NCBI GenBank assembly: GCA_003989065.1
Contig: RXIW01000006.1
Span: 16,671 to 80,670 of the forward strand
Origin: Candidatus Competibacteraceae bacterium
GTDB lineage: Bacteria > Pseudomonadota > Gammaproteobacteria > Competibacterales > Competibacteraceae
Direction: 5' to 3'
DNA length: 64,000 nucleotides
Part shown: positions 1 to 8,013 of the stretch, in pieces
Position numbering within the stretch: the first letter of the stretch is position 1
Layout of the letters: the number at the start of each line of letters is the position of its first letter
The notes under the pieces: model-generated
The model's input: only the letters and a program-made list of their open reading frames with translations
Told to the model about the DNA's origin: nothing
The model's database searches: none
Translations under genes and position numbers: made by a program

Positions 1-583
1 TGGCCTCGTTGCGCTTATCGACGCCGCGAATGCTGGTGGTGGCGTTGTACCACCACTGCTGGGTCAGCAGAAACGACTGGTAGAACAGGCTATACGGCCA
101 TTGCCGCCAACCCTCACCATCGAAGCGATGATCCTGATGCAAAGGCTGGATACAGGGGGTGGTGCTCGGATTCTGCCCCGACTTGAAAGCATACAAAGCC
201 AGCCGCACCATCTTGCGAACCGCTTTTTCGTTCAGCAGGGCCTGCCTGCCCGGCGATAGCCCCAGATGCATCAACCAGTCGAGATAGGCCATTGCCAGCA
301 CTGCGGGGGAAATGCCGGCAGTGCCGCGCGCCAGATTGGCGCTGACCATGCGGTCGATGGTACTGGGAATATGGGTGCCGAGAAACGAACGTTCGATGCC
401 ATAAGCCCGGGTAGAGGACGACTGTCCCGATGGGTTACGTCGGAGACCCAGCGGCGGTTTGGGCGCAGCGGGCGGTGGTGTCGTCGATGGCGACGGCGGG
501 GCAGCAGCGGGCGGTTCGGTTACCGGAGCCGATACGGTCGGCGCGACTGGCGCGGACGGGGTCGCTTCGTTGTCAGATATCAT
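1..583 (-). CDS. phaC: Poly(3-hydroxyalkanoate) synthase, N-terminal part (runs off the window)
   Basis: The first about 194 codons of a PHA synthase are present; the rest lies beyond the left edge. PHA synthases polymerise (R)-3-hydroxyacyl-CoA into storage polyester at the granule surface. Residues 15-45 are a Pro/Ala-rich low-complexity tail. The later part contains WRQWPYSLFYQSFLL followed by TQQWWYNATT, the conserved N-terminal block of PhaC proteins that precedes the alpha/beta-hydrolase core. The catalytic Cys-Asp-His triad is outside the window, so class and activity cannot be judged. The ATG at 583 is preceded on the minus strand by a purine-rich GGAGGTCC, which supports the start. 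The upstream neighbour is paaK, with a terminator-like hairpin between them, so phaC probably has its own promoter. The family call is fairly secure; the exact PhaC class is not. Confidence 0.85.
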   Translation of the reverse strand, partial: MISDNEATPSAPVAPTVSAPVTEPPAAAPPSPSTTPPPAAPKPPLGLRRNPSGQSSSTRAYGIERSFLGTHIPSTIDRMVSANLARGTAGISPAVLAMAYLDWLMHLGLSPGRQALLNEKAVRKMVRLALYAFKSGQNPSTTPCIQPLHQDHRFDGEGWRQWPYSLFYQSFLLTQQWWYNATTSIRGVDKRNEA

Positions 584-639
584 GATGGACCTCCGGTACG
601 GGATAAGGGTAAATCCGAAACAAGGTCAAAAATCAAAGG

Positions 640-678
640 CCGGCCGTTCCGTCAGCCCCTGATCCAGGGAACGGCCGG
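640..678 (-). terminator. Rho-independent terminator of the paaK-liv-ior operon
   Basis: Perfect 11-bp inverted repeat: CCGGCCGTTCC at 640-650 and its complement at 668-678, with a 17-nt loop. Read on the minus strand it begins 6 nt after the paaK stop and is followed by the T-rich tract TTTGATTTTT, as expected of an intrinsic terminator. It separates paaK from phaC. Confidence 0.6.
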
Positions 679-683
679 AATGT

Positions 684-1991
684 TCATTTGGACTGTCGGC
701 GGTAATCGATCACCCGCACGGCCTTGCCCTCGGAGCGGGGAATCTCGCCGGTTCTTTTGACCACGACCCGCGCGGAAACGCCGATGAAATCCTTAATATC
801 TTTCTGGGCTTTGATTCCAACCCGCGCCATCGCCTCCTGACCCTGGCTGACCAGCGGTGGACTGCCTTCGACATTCACCACCAAGGTGTCGAGATTGCCC
901 TCGCGGAAGACCTCCAGCTGATAGAACGGCGACAGCGTTTCGGTCTGCATCAGAATCGCCTCGACCTGCGACGGGAAGACATTGACGCCCCGAATGATCA
1001 GCATGTCGTCGGTGCGGCCGGTGACCCGCTTCATCCGCACATGGGTACGACCGCAGCGGCAGGGCGCAGGATCGAGGGTCGAGACATCGCGGGTGCGATA
1101 GCGGATGACCGGGAACGCCTCCTTGGTCAAGGAGGTGATGACGATCTCGCCCGGTTCACCGTAGGGCAGCGGCTGGCCGGTGTTGACATCGACCGCTTCG
1201 ATCAGGAAGTGATCTTCGAAAACATGCAGGCCACTCTTGGCCTCGATGCACTCGATACCGACGCCGGGGCCGATCACCTCGGACAAGCCATAGATGTCGA
1301 TCGCGTCGATCCCCAAGCGCGATTCCAGCTCGTAGCGCATCTCCTCGGTCCAGGGTTCGGCTCCGAAGACACCAACTTTCAGCGGCAGCTTGCGCAGGTC
1401 CACACCCATGTCGTCGGCGGTCTCGGCTAGGTTGAGCGCGTAGGATGGCGTGCAGGACAGGCCGGTGGGTTCGAAATCCCGAATCAGCATGATCTGACGC
1501 TGGGTCTGGCCGCCGGAGATCGGCGTGACCATCAGACCCAGTTCCTCGGCGCCGTAATGCAGTCCCAGACCGCCGGTGAACAGGCCATAGCCATAGGCGT
1601 TGTGCAGGCGGTCGCCGGGGCGCAGACCGGCGGCGGCCAAGCTGCGGGCCATCACCCGCGCCCAAGTGCGGATATCGCGCCGGGTATAGCCCACCACGAT
1701 CGGTTTGCCGGTAGTGCCGCTGGAGGCGTGGATGCGCACGACCTGATCGGTTGGCACGGCGAACATGCCGAATGGATAATTCTCGCGCAGGTTTTCCTTC
1801 TTGGTGAAGGGCAACAGGCGCACATCCGCCAGGGACTGGATATGGCGCGGCTGAACGCCAAGTTCGTCCATGGCCTCGCGATAATACTTGACGGTCTGGT
1901 AACAGCGCTCGACCGTGGTGCGCAACCGACGCAATTGCAATTCCTGCAATGCCTCGCGGGGCAGGGTTTCCTGATCGATGTCCAAAATCAT
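684..1991 (-). CDS. paaK: Phenylacetate-CoA ligase (AMP-forming)
   Basis: A 435-residue acyl-adenylate-forming enzyme that activates phenylacetate (or a related aryl acetate) to its CoA thioester with ATP in the cytoplasm. The phosphate-binding loop SSGTTGKP is at residues 90-97. Further features are [12 protein letters not shown] (aryl/adenylate-binding region), the hinge sequence YRTRD, and the C-terminal segment [19 protein letters not shown] typical of PaaK. The length matches the family (about 430-440). It is the last gene of a minus-strand series with a CBS-ACT protein, livFGMH, binding proteins and iorAB. IorAB makes arylacetyl-CoA from aryl pyruvates, and PaaK activates free phenylacetate, so both feed the same CoA pool. 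No phenylacetyl-CoA epoxidase (paaABCDE) is visible, so the downstream route (aerobic or anaerobic) is unknown here. Confidence 0.93.
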   Translation of the reverse strand: MILDIDQETLPREALQELQLRRLRTTVERCYQTVKYYREAMDELGVQPRHIQSLADVRLLPFTKKENLRENYPFGMFAVPTDQVVRIHASSGTTGKPIVVGYTRRDIRTWARVMARSLAAAGLRPGDRLHNAYGYGLFTGGLGLHYGAEELGLMVTPISGGQTQRQIMLIRDFEPTGLSCTPSYALNLAETADDMGVDLRKLPLKVGVFGAEPWTEEMRYELESRLGIDAIDIYGLSEVIGPGVGIECIEAKSGLHVFEDHFLIEAVDVNTGQPLPYGEPGEIVITSLTKEAFPVIRYRTRDVSTLDPAPCRCGRTHVRMKRVTGRTDDMLIIRGVNVFPSQVEAILMQTETLSPFYQLEVFREGNLDTLVVNVEGSPPLVSQGQEAMARVGIKAQKDIKDFIGVSARVVVKRTGEIPRSEGKAVRVIDYRRQSK

Positions 1992-2062
1992 GTTATCGGT
2001 TCCTTGGCAGGGTGGGACAGGTCGCAGCGGGCAGGGTTAGCGAGGGGGCGACCGTCGGGTGC

Positions 2063-2746
2063 TCACTGCGTCGCAGCAACCGCTGACGTTGCATCCCGAG
2101 GCAGTGTTTCGGTCAATACATCATAACCGAGATCGCGCAAGCGCTGGTTCAGTGCGCGTGGGTCGTCGGCCCGGTAGCGCACCACGGCGATGCGCAGACC
2201 GGTTTGATCGGGATGCAGGGGCGACACCACGGTGGCGATGTAGCCGCCAGCCTCGTTCACAGCCGCCAGCAGGCGACCGAGCTGGCCGATGGTATCGGGC
2301 AGGTGGACCGCGATGCGGGTGGTATCCGCCAGCAGACAGCCGGTGATGTCGAGAAAGAAATCCAGCAGATCCTCGTGGGTCAGGATACCGAGCAGCTTGC
2401 GGTCCTGATCGACGACGGGTAGGCAGCCGATCTTTTCCTGGCGCAGCAGGCGCGCGGCTTCTTCGACCAGGGTATCCGGGGAGCCGGTGATGACCTCAGT
2501 GCGCATGAGCCTGGCAGCAGTGAGCTGACCGAGTAGGTAATTCACCTCACCGACCGACAGGGTGGTGACTGGCGATGGCGAGACCCGTTCGAGATCGTGG
2601 GACGTGACCAGCCCCACCAAGCGACCGTCGCGGACCACCGGCAGATGGCGGACATGATGGTCGCGCATCAAGGCCGCCATCTGGGTCACGCGAGCGTCTT
2701 CGGTCACCTGCAAGACTATGCGCGTCATGATCCGGTCCACGTACAT
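2063..2746 (-). CDS. Tandem CBS-domain protein with C-terminal ACT domain
   Basis: A 227-residue soluble protein. Residues 1-55 and about 80-135 are two CBS motifs (HHVRHLPVVRDGRLVGLVTSHDL and IGCLPVVDQDRKLLGILTHEDL, each given in part). CBS pairs usually bind adenine nucleotides such as AMP, ATP or SAM. Residues about 143-215 look like an ACT domain (a regulatory small-molecule fold, often for amino acids): RIAVHLPDTIGQLGRLLAAV with GGYIATVVSP. The architecture resembles AcuB-type proteins. It lies 14 bp after livF and 71 bp before paaK, so it is very probably co-transcribed. A ligand-sensing role for the aryl/amino-acid pathway is inference. The ATG at 2746 has GAGGTGAACC just upstream. Confidence 0.8.
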   Translation of the reverse strand: MYVDRIMTRIVLQVTEDARVTQMAALMRDHHVRHLPVVRDGRLVGLVTSHDLERVSPSPVTTLSVGEVNYLLGQLTAARLMRTEVITGSPDTLVEEAARLLRQEKIGCLPVVDQDRKLLGILTHEDLLDFFLDITGCLLADTTRIAVHLPDTIGQLGRLLAAVNEAGGYIATVVSPLHPDQTGLRIAVVRYRADDPRALNQRLRDLGYDVLTETLPRDATSAVAATQ

Positions 2747-2760
2747 GGTTCACCTCCTCA

Positions 2761-3495
2761 TCAATAGCCGAGATAGGCCCGGCGTACATCGTCGTCGGCC
2801 AACAGCTCCGCCGCCGGGGCGGTCTTGGCAATGCGCCCGGTTTCCAGAATATAGCCGCGATGGGCGATACCGAGGGCGGCACGGGCATTTTGCTCTACCA
2901 GTAAAATGGTGACACCCTGGTCGTTCAATTGGACGATGACTCGGAAAATCTCCTCGACCAACAATGGCGCCAAGCCCATCGACGGTTCATCCAGCAACAG
3001 CAGACGCGGCCGGCCGAGCAGGGCGCGACCGATGGCCAGCATCTGCTGTTGGCCACCGGACAGGGTACCGGCCAGTTGCTGACGCCGTTCGGCCAGAATC
3101 GGGAACAGGGTATAGACGCGCTCCAGTTCCTGCCGCAGCCAGACCCGATCGCGCTGCTGGCGATAAGCTCCCAACTGCAGATTGTCGGCGACGCTGAGCG
3201 GCGCGAAAACCTGCCGGCCTTCCGGCACGTGACAGACGCCGGCGGCGACGATGCGATGAGGGGGCCAGCGGGTGATATCCTGCCCGGCGAAGCGGATGGT
3301 GCCGCCGCTGGCGGGATGCAAGCCGGACAGGGTGTGGAGCAGGGTGGTCTTGCCGGCCCCGTTGCCACCCACGATAGCGACCCGTTCGCCGGCGTGGATG
3401 ATCAGATCGGCCTGCTGGATCGCCTGGACTGGGCCGTAATGACTGCTCAGCCGGCAAACCTGCAGCAAAGGTTCCATCGTCGCTTCAGACGGCAT
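2761..3495 (-). CDS. livF: Branched-chain/aryl amino acid ABC transporter ATP-binding protein LivF
   Basis: One of the two cytoplasmic ATPases of a Liv-type (HAAT family) importer, 244 residues. Walker A is GGNGAGKTT, the ABC signature is LSGGQQQMLAIGRAL and Walker B is LLLLDEPSMGL. The ending, RAYLGY, is typical of LivF. An open frame extends upstream to 3612, but the ATG at 3495 is chosen because GGGAGG lies about 10 nt before it and the extra N-terminus looks like noise; a second ATG at 3477 is possible. This start overlaps the end of livG by 11 nt, suggesting translational coupling. It works with LivG, LivM, LivH and one or both binding proteins upstream. The substrate cannot be read from the ATPase; ior and paaK nearby suggest aromatic amino or keto acids. 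Confidence 0.92.
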   Translation of the reverse strand: MPSEATMEPLLQVCRLSSHYGPVQAIQQADLIIHAGERVAIVGGNGAGKTTLLHTLSGLHPASGGTIRFAGQDITRWPPHRIVAAGVCHVPEGRQVFAPLSVADNLQLGAYRQQRDRVWLRQELERVYTLFPILAERRQQLAGTLSGGQQQMLAIGRALLGRPRLLLLDEPSMGLAPLLVEEIFRVIVQLNDQGVTILLVEQNARAALGIAHRGYILETGRIAKTAPAAELLADDDVRRAYLGY

Positions 3496-4279
3496 AGTGC
3501 ACTGCGCCTCCCAGATAGGCGGCGATGACCCGCGGATCGGCCTGAATCTCCGCCGGCGCGCCCTCGGCCAGCACGCTGCCGTAATCCAATACCAGCAGCC
3601 GATCGGACACACCCATGACCAGTGGCATGTGATGTTCGACCAGCAACACAGTCACGCCACTGGCCCTGATTCGGGCGATCAGCTCCCGCAAGGCCAGGGT
3701 TTCCGTGTCGTTCAGACCCGCCGCCGGCTCGTCCAGCAGCAACAGCCGTGGCCGGGCGGCCAGGGCGCGGGCAATCTCGACTCGCTTCATCAAGCCATAG
3801 GGCAAAGCGCCCGCGGATTGTTCGGCCCAATCCGCCAGGTCGCACAACGTCAGGGCCTCCCGCGCCCATTGCCGCAATTGTCGCTCTTCGCGTCGCACCT
3901 GCGGCAGGCGCAGGGCTGCGGCCAGCCAACGGGTCCGGGCCCGCAGATGACAGCCAACCATGACATTCTCGATCACGGTCATGTTGAAGAACAACTGCAG
4001 ATTCTGAAAGGTCCGGGCGATGCCATGGGCGGCGATGCGATAGGGCGGCAGGCCGCGCAATTCCTGCCCGGCAAAGCGAATGGAGCCAGCCGAAGGGCGA
4101 TAGAACCCACACAGAGCGTTGAACAGGGTGGTCTTGCCGGCCCCGTTGGGCCCGATGACGGCCTGAATCACGCCTTCGTCCAGTTGGAAACTGACTCCAG
4201 CCAGAGCCATGACCCCGCCGAAGCTCTGTTCGAGTCCCTCGACCCGCAGCAGAGGGGTGGAGGGCGATAGTGCGTTCAT
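3485..4279 (-). CDS. livG: Branched-chain/aryl amino acid ABC transporter ATP-binding protein LivG
   Basis: The second ATPase of the Liv importer, 264 residues from the ATG at 4279. Walker A is GPNGAGKTT, the signature region is PYGLMKRVEIARAL (LivG proteins have this YG...EIARAL form rather than LSGGQ), and Walker B is LLLLDEPAAGL. LivG commonly carries a longer inter-motif segment than LivF, seen here at about residues 95-140. The start is fixed by an ATGA overlap with the livM stop (4276-4279). A longer open frame to 4354 lies inside livM and is unlikely to be translated. It sits in the inner-membrane complex with LivF, LivH and LivM. Confidence 0.92.
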   Translation of the reverse strand: MNALSPSTPLLRVEGLEQSFGGVMALAGVSFQLDEGVIQAVIGPNGAGKTTLFNALCGFYRPSAGSIRFAGQELRGLPPYRIAAHGIARTFQNLQLFFNMTVIENVMVGCHLRARTRWLAAALRLPQVRREERQLRQWAREALTLCDLADWAEQSAGALPYGLMKRVEIARALAARPRLLLLDEPAAGLNDTETLALRELIARIRASGVTVLLVEHHMPLVMGVSDRLLVLDYGSVLAEGAPAEIQADPRVIAAYLGGAVHYAV

Positions 4280-5286
4280 GGCGGCGACCCTGGGTCCTGA
4301 ACTCCGGCCGTCGAAAGGGATCGGTGCCGATCGCGCCGTCTGCCAAGACCGCATCTCCGCAACCCCGTGCGCAGCGCCTGACCCAATCCCACGAACAGCC
4401 CCTGGGGCAGAAAGATCATGACCGCCATCAGCAGCGCGCCGTGAATGAGCATCTCATAATCCTCGAACACCACCAGGCCCTGGCGCAGCAAGGTCAAGGC
4501 GATGGCGCCGCAAGCCGCGCCGAAGGTCGAGGCAATGCCGCCCAGCACCACCATAGTCACCAGCTCGACCGACACCGCCAGGTTGAACGAGTCCGGGCTG
4601 ACGAACGCCTGCTGGTGGGCGAACAGACTGCCAGCAAAAGCGGCGAACAGGGCCGAAACCACGAACACCTGAGTCTTGGCGCGGGCGGTATCGATACCCA
4701 TCATCTGGGCGGCGAACTCGGAACCGTGCACCGCTCGCAAAGCCCGACCGATCTGCGAGTCCACCAGATTGAGCGACAACCAGATCGCCAGCAACATCGC
4801 CGCCGCAATCACGCCATACCATTGCAGATCGCCTTCGACCGTCCAACCGAACAGGTTCAGCGGTGGAATGCCGGACAGGCCATCCGGACCACCGGTCCAG
4901 TCGGTGGCCTGCACCAGGATGACATGGACAATGACGCCGAAACCTAGGGTGGCCATCGCCAGATAGTGTCCGCGCAGTCGCAGGATCGGACGCGCCAGCA
5001 ACCAAGCCAGTAGTCCAGCGACCAGCAGACCGGCCAGCAGGGCCAGCAGTCCCGGCCAGCCGAAGCGGGTGGTCAGGATGGCGGAAGCATATGCGCCCAT
5101 GCCGAAGAAGGCGGCGTGACCGAGGGAAATCTGACCGGCATAGCCCACCAGCAGATTGAGGCCGACCGCCAGGATCGCATGCAGGCCAGCCGACGCCCCC
5201 ACCACGATCACGAAATAGTCGTTGGGAAACAGCAGTGGAAGTAATACGACCAGTGCTGCGAAACCATAGAAACCCGCCAGTCGCAT
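4276..5286 (-). CDS. livM: Liv-type ABC transporter permease LivM
   Basis: A 336-residue integral membrane permease. About eight to nine hydrophobic segments are visible, beginning with AALVVLLPLLF. The conserved LivM sequence GYAGQISLGHAAFFGMGAYA lies at about residues 48-67, and the region EFAAQMMGIDTARAKTQVFV (the loop that contacts the ATPase) lies in the second half. The C-terminus is a short basic cytoplasmic tail. It starts 3 bp after the livH stop and overlaps livG by ATGA, so these genes are translated as a unit. It forms the membrane channel with LivH. Confidence 0.92.
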   Translation of the reverse strand: MRLAGFYGFAALVVLLPLLFPNDYFVIVVGASAGLHAILAVGLNLLVGYAGQISLGHAAFFGMGAYASAILTTRFGWPGLLALLAGLLVAGLLAWLLARPILRLRGHYLAMATLGFGVIVHVILVQATDWTGGPDGLSGIPPLNLFGWTVEGDLQWYGVIAAAMLLAIWLSLNLVDSQIGRALRAVHGSEFAAQMMGIDTARAKTQVFVVSALFAAFAGSLFAHQQAFVSPDSFNLAVSVELVTMVVLGGIASTFGAACGAIALTLLRQGLVVFEDYEMLIHGALLMAVMIFLPQGLFVGLGQALRTGLRRCGLGRRRDRHRSLSTAGVQDPGSPP

Positions 5287-5289
5287 CGT

Positions 5290-6165
5290 TCAGACCCGCT
5301 CTGCGACCTTGTGGCCGAACAGACCGGTCGGCTCGAAAAACAGCACCATCAACACGAACAGGAAAGCGATGGCGTCCTTGTAACCCGATGAGATCAACCC
5401 CGCTCCCAGCGATTCCAGCACCCCCAGCAGCAATCCGCCGACGACTGCGCCCATCGGATTGCCCATGCCACCGACGATGGCGGCGGAAAACCCCTTCAAG
5501 CCGAGCATGACGCCGGCCTCGTAGGAACTGAAGGTGATAGGTGCGATCAGGATTCCGGCCAGCGCGCCCAATCCAGCCGATAGGCCATAGGCCAGCCGCA
5601 GCATGACCCGCACGTTGATGCCGACCAGTTGGGCGGCCGTACGATTATAGGAGCATGCCAGCAGGGCCTTGCCAGGCCGGGTCCGCTCGAAGAAAAAGCG
5701 GACGCCGAGCACCAGCAAAGCCGTGCCACCGAGTACCCACAAGCTCTGCGGCAGGAGGGTCGCGCTGCCCAACTGGATGGGAGCATCGCCGGAGAAAGCT
5801 GGCAACCGGTGGAAATCCTTGCCCCATAGCAGCAGGGCCGCGCCGCGCAGGAAGATCGCCGCACCGATAGTGATGATGATGGTGCTAACCACTGGCGCAC
5901 CCAGCGCCGGTTCGATCGCAAACCGCTCCAGCAGCAGTCCGACCAGGACGGTCAGTCCGGTAGCGGCCAGGGCGGCCAGCGGCAGAGGCAGACCAGCGCC
6001 CAGCAGGGCAATGGTGAGCATGGCCCCCAGCATCACGAATTCTCCCTGGGCGAAGTTCACCACGTCGGACGCGTTGTAGATCAGCGCAAACCCCAATCCG
6101 ACCAGGGCGTACAGCGAGCCGACGGTAATACCGGTGAGCAAGAATTGAAAAAGCTGTTCAGGCAT
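5290..6165 (-). CDS. livH: Liv-type ABC transporter permease LivH
   Basis: A 291-residue permease with about eight membrane segments. LivH hallmarks are the N-terminal QFLLTGITVGSLYALVGLGF, NFAQGEFVMLGA at about residues 37-48, and GMGNPMGAVVGGLLLGVLE near residue 245. It pairs with LivM to form the translocation path for substrate delivered by the periplasmic binding protein encoded 38 bp upstream. No truncation or frameshift is seen. Confidence 0.92.
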   Translation of the reverse strand: MPEQLFQFLLTGITVGSLYALVGLGFALIYNASDVVNFAQGEFVMLGAMLTIALLGAGLPLPLAALAATGLTVLVGLLLERFAIEPALGAPVVSTIIITIGAAIFLRGAALLLWGKDFHRLPAFSGDAPIQLGSATLLPQSLWVLGGTALLVLGVRFFFERTRPGKALLACSYNRTAAQLVGINVRVMLRLAYGLSAGLGALAGILIAPITFSSYEAGVMLGLKGFSAAIVGGMGNPMGAVVGGLLLGVLESLGAGLISSGYKDAIAFLFVLMVLFFEPTGLFGHKVAERV

Positions 6166-6203
6166 GGCGATAGAGGGTCAATAGGAAGTCAGCGACAGTC
6201 GAG

Positions 6204-7349
6204 CTAGGGGAGCAGTCGCCAGGAGCCGTTATGGATTTCCACCATTCTGAAGGCATCCGCATTGAGGCCGACATGATCCTCCGGGGTCATCTCGAACACC
6301 CCGGCGACACCGATGAGACCTGAGGTGCGCTCGATCTCGTCACGCAGCTTGGCTTTGTCAACGTCGCCCGCCCGTCGAATGGCCGCCACGGCGATCATCA
6401 AGCCATCGTAGGCGTGGCCACCGAAGGTCGACACGGGACCGTATTGGCTCTCATAGCGCCGCTTGTAGGCCAGCAACACCGGCTTTTGCGGATTGGCGTC
6501 GGGCAATTGCTCGGCAACCACCAGCGCAGCCGCCGGCAGACGCACGCCTTCGGCCGCCGCGCCCGCCTGTTCGATGAAGGATTGAGAGACGACCCCATGC
6601 GATTGATACAAAGGGAGGGTAATCCCAAGCTGTTTGGCGTCTCGAGTGACGACGGCCGGCGCCTGGCCGAAGCCAAAATTGATGATGGCCTGGGCGTTAC
6701 TGGCCTTGATCCGAGCCAGTTGCGCAGTCATGTCGGCATCCTGGTTACCATAGGTCTCATCGGCGACGATGGCGATGCCGTACTGGGGGGCCAACTGGTG
6801 CAGTTGGGCACGGCCAGACTGGTCGAAGCCGCCGTCGCCGGTGATCAAGGCCACTTTGGTCAGGCCACGCTTGCGCAGGTTGGCGTAGATCTTGGCGACG
6901 GCCATGCGGTCGGTGTGGGGGGTCTTGAACACCCAGTGCTTGACCGGGTCGATGATTTCGATCCCGCCCGCCAGCGAGATGAGCGGAATCCTAGCCTGTT
7001 CCACTGCGGGAATGACAGCCATGGTGTCGCCCGTGGTCGACCCGCCGATGAGCAGATCGACCCGATCCTGTTCGATCAGGCGCTTGACGCAGGCGATCGC
7101 CTGCTGGGCGTTACCGCCAGTATCACAGTCGTGCAACTCGATAGTCCGCCCGATGACACCGCCCTTGGCATTGAGATCAGCGATATAGCTTCGCAAGGTC
7201 TTGAGTTCGGGATCGCCCAGCGACGCGGACGGACCGGTCAGGGTCAGGAAGGCCCCGATCCGGATCGGCTCCATAGCGCTGGCCACCTGGAGACCACCCC
7301 ACAGTAGTAAAGCCGCTGCCGACATGCTGCGCCACCATCCGCTTCTCAT
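6204..7349 (-). CDS. Periplasmic amino-acid-binding protein of the Liv transporter (copy 1)
   Basis: A type I periplasmic binding protein of the Leu/Ile/Val family, 381 residues. The start at 7349 is supported by AGAAGGAAG just upstream and by the signal peptide that follows (MRSGWWRS then a hydrophobic run to VASAME). The mature protein begins with IRIGAFLTLTGPSASLGDPE, the canonical first strand and substrate loop. It is a close paralogue of the protein at 9901-11055: most positions are identical by eye over the whole mature length. The two differ in the ligand region (for example DCDTGGN against HYDTGGN, and SLAGGIEI against SLAAAVEI). It lies between livH and iorB. The specificity is unknown; aromatic amino acids or keto acids are plausible from context. 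Confidence 0.88.
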   Translation of the reverse strand: MRSGWWRSMSAAALLLWGGLQVASAMEPIRIGAFLTLTGPSASLGDPELKTLRSYIADLNAKGGVIGRTIELHDCDTGGNAQQAIACVKRLIEQDRVDLLIGGSTTGDTMAVIPAVEQARIPLISLAGGIEIIDPVKHWVFKTPHTDRMAVAKIYANLRKRGLTKVALITGDGGFDQSGRAQLHQLAPQYGIAIVADETYGNQDADMTAQLARIKASNAQAIINFGFGQAPAVVTRDAKQLGITLPLYQSHGVVSQSFIEQAGAAAEGVRLPAAALVVAEQLPDANPQKPVLLAYKRRYESQYGPVSTFGGHAYDGLMIAVAAIRRAGDVDKAKLRDEIERTSGLIGVAGVFEMTPEDHVGLNADAFRMVEIHNGSWRLLP

Positions 7350-7410
7350 CGTCAAGCTTCCTTCTGTGGGTGGAGACCTGCTTGCGTTGTCCGGGTCGTC
7401 CAGTTGCCGT

Positions 7411-8013
7411 TCAACGGTCGGTGTGGCCCGCCTGGCGGCCGGCGTCGAACGCTTGGGCGTTGACCTCGGCCAACTTGGGCTTATAGGCGCGGAATCCCTC
7501 AATGATGGCCGTCTTGAGCACATCGGCTGGAAAAGGCAGATGGTCGCTGATCGCCCCCAGCATGATGCTGTTCACCAGCTTGGGATTGCCCAGCTGCTCG
7601 GCGATGGCGCCGGCGTCGAAGGCGTGAACCTCGACTCCGGATGCAGCCAGCTGGCCGATCGGGTCGGCGGGGTAGTCGTAAAGGCCGACCGACACCACCG
7701 GCGGAGCGATGCGCAAAGTATTGACCATGGCCACGCCGGTCGGGCGCAGCCAAGGCAACCAGCGCAGCGCCTCGGCGGCCTCGAAGCCGATCAACAGATC
7801 GGCCTCGCCGGCGTCGATCTGCGGTGAATAGATCCTGGGGCCGAAACGGACGTGCGAGGACACCACGCCGCCGCGCTGGGCCATGCCAGCCACTTCGGTC
7901 TTCTTGACATCGTAACCCTGGTTGAGGGCGGTGCGAGCCAGCATTTCGGCGGCAGTCATCACGCCCTGACCGCCGATGCCGACCACGAGAATATTGATGA
8001 TGCCGTCACGCAT
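7411..8013 (-). CDS. iorB: Indolepyruvate:ferredoxin oxidoreductase, beta subunit
   Basis: The 200-residue gamma-type domain subunit of the IOR complex, which oxidatively decarboxylates aryl pyruvates (indolepyruvate, phenylpyruvate) to aryl-acetyl-CoA and reduces ferredoxin. The N-terminal NILVVGIGGQGVMTAAEMLA is the conserved glycine-rich sequence of this domain, followed by EVAGMAQRGGVVSSHVRFG, a hallmark of the family. The ATG at 8013 overlaps the iorA stop by 8 nt. The open frame continues further upstream inside iorA, but that extension is not family-like. The length is typical. It is an oxygen-sensitive enzyme type in many organisms, which hints at anaerobic or microaerobic use. Confidence 0.93.
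   Translation of the reverse strand: MRDGIINILVVGIGGQGVMTAAEMLARTALNQGYDVKKTEVAGMAQRGGVVSSHVRFGPRIYSPQIDAGEADLLIGFEAAEALRWLPWLRPTGVAMVNTLRIAPPVVSVGLYDYPADPIGQLAASGVEVHAFDAGAIAEQLGNPKLVNSIMLGAISDHLPFPADVLKTAIIEGFRAYKPKLAEVNAQAFDAGRQAGHTDR

Noticed and set aside
266..760. A plus-strand open frame of 164 codons overlapping the phaC start and paaK end
   Set aside because: Arg/Gly-rich shadow sequence crossing a terminator; the minus-strand phaC reading is family-consistent.
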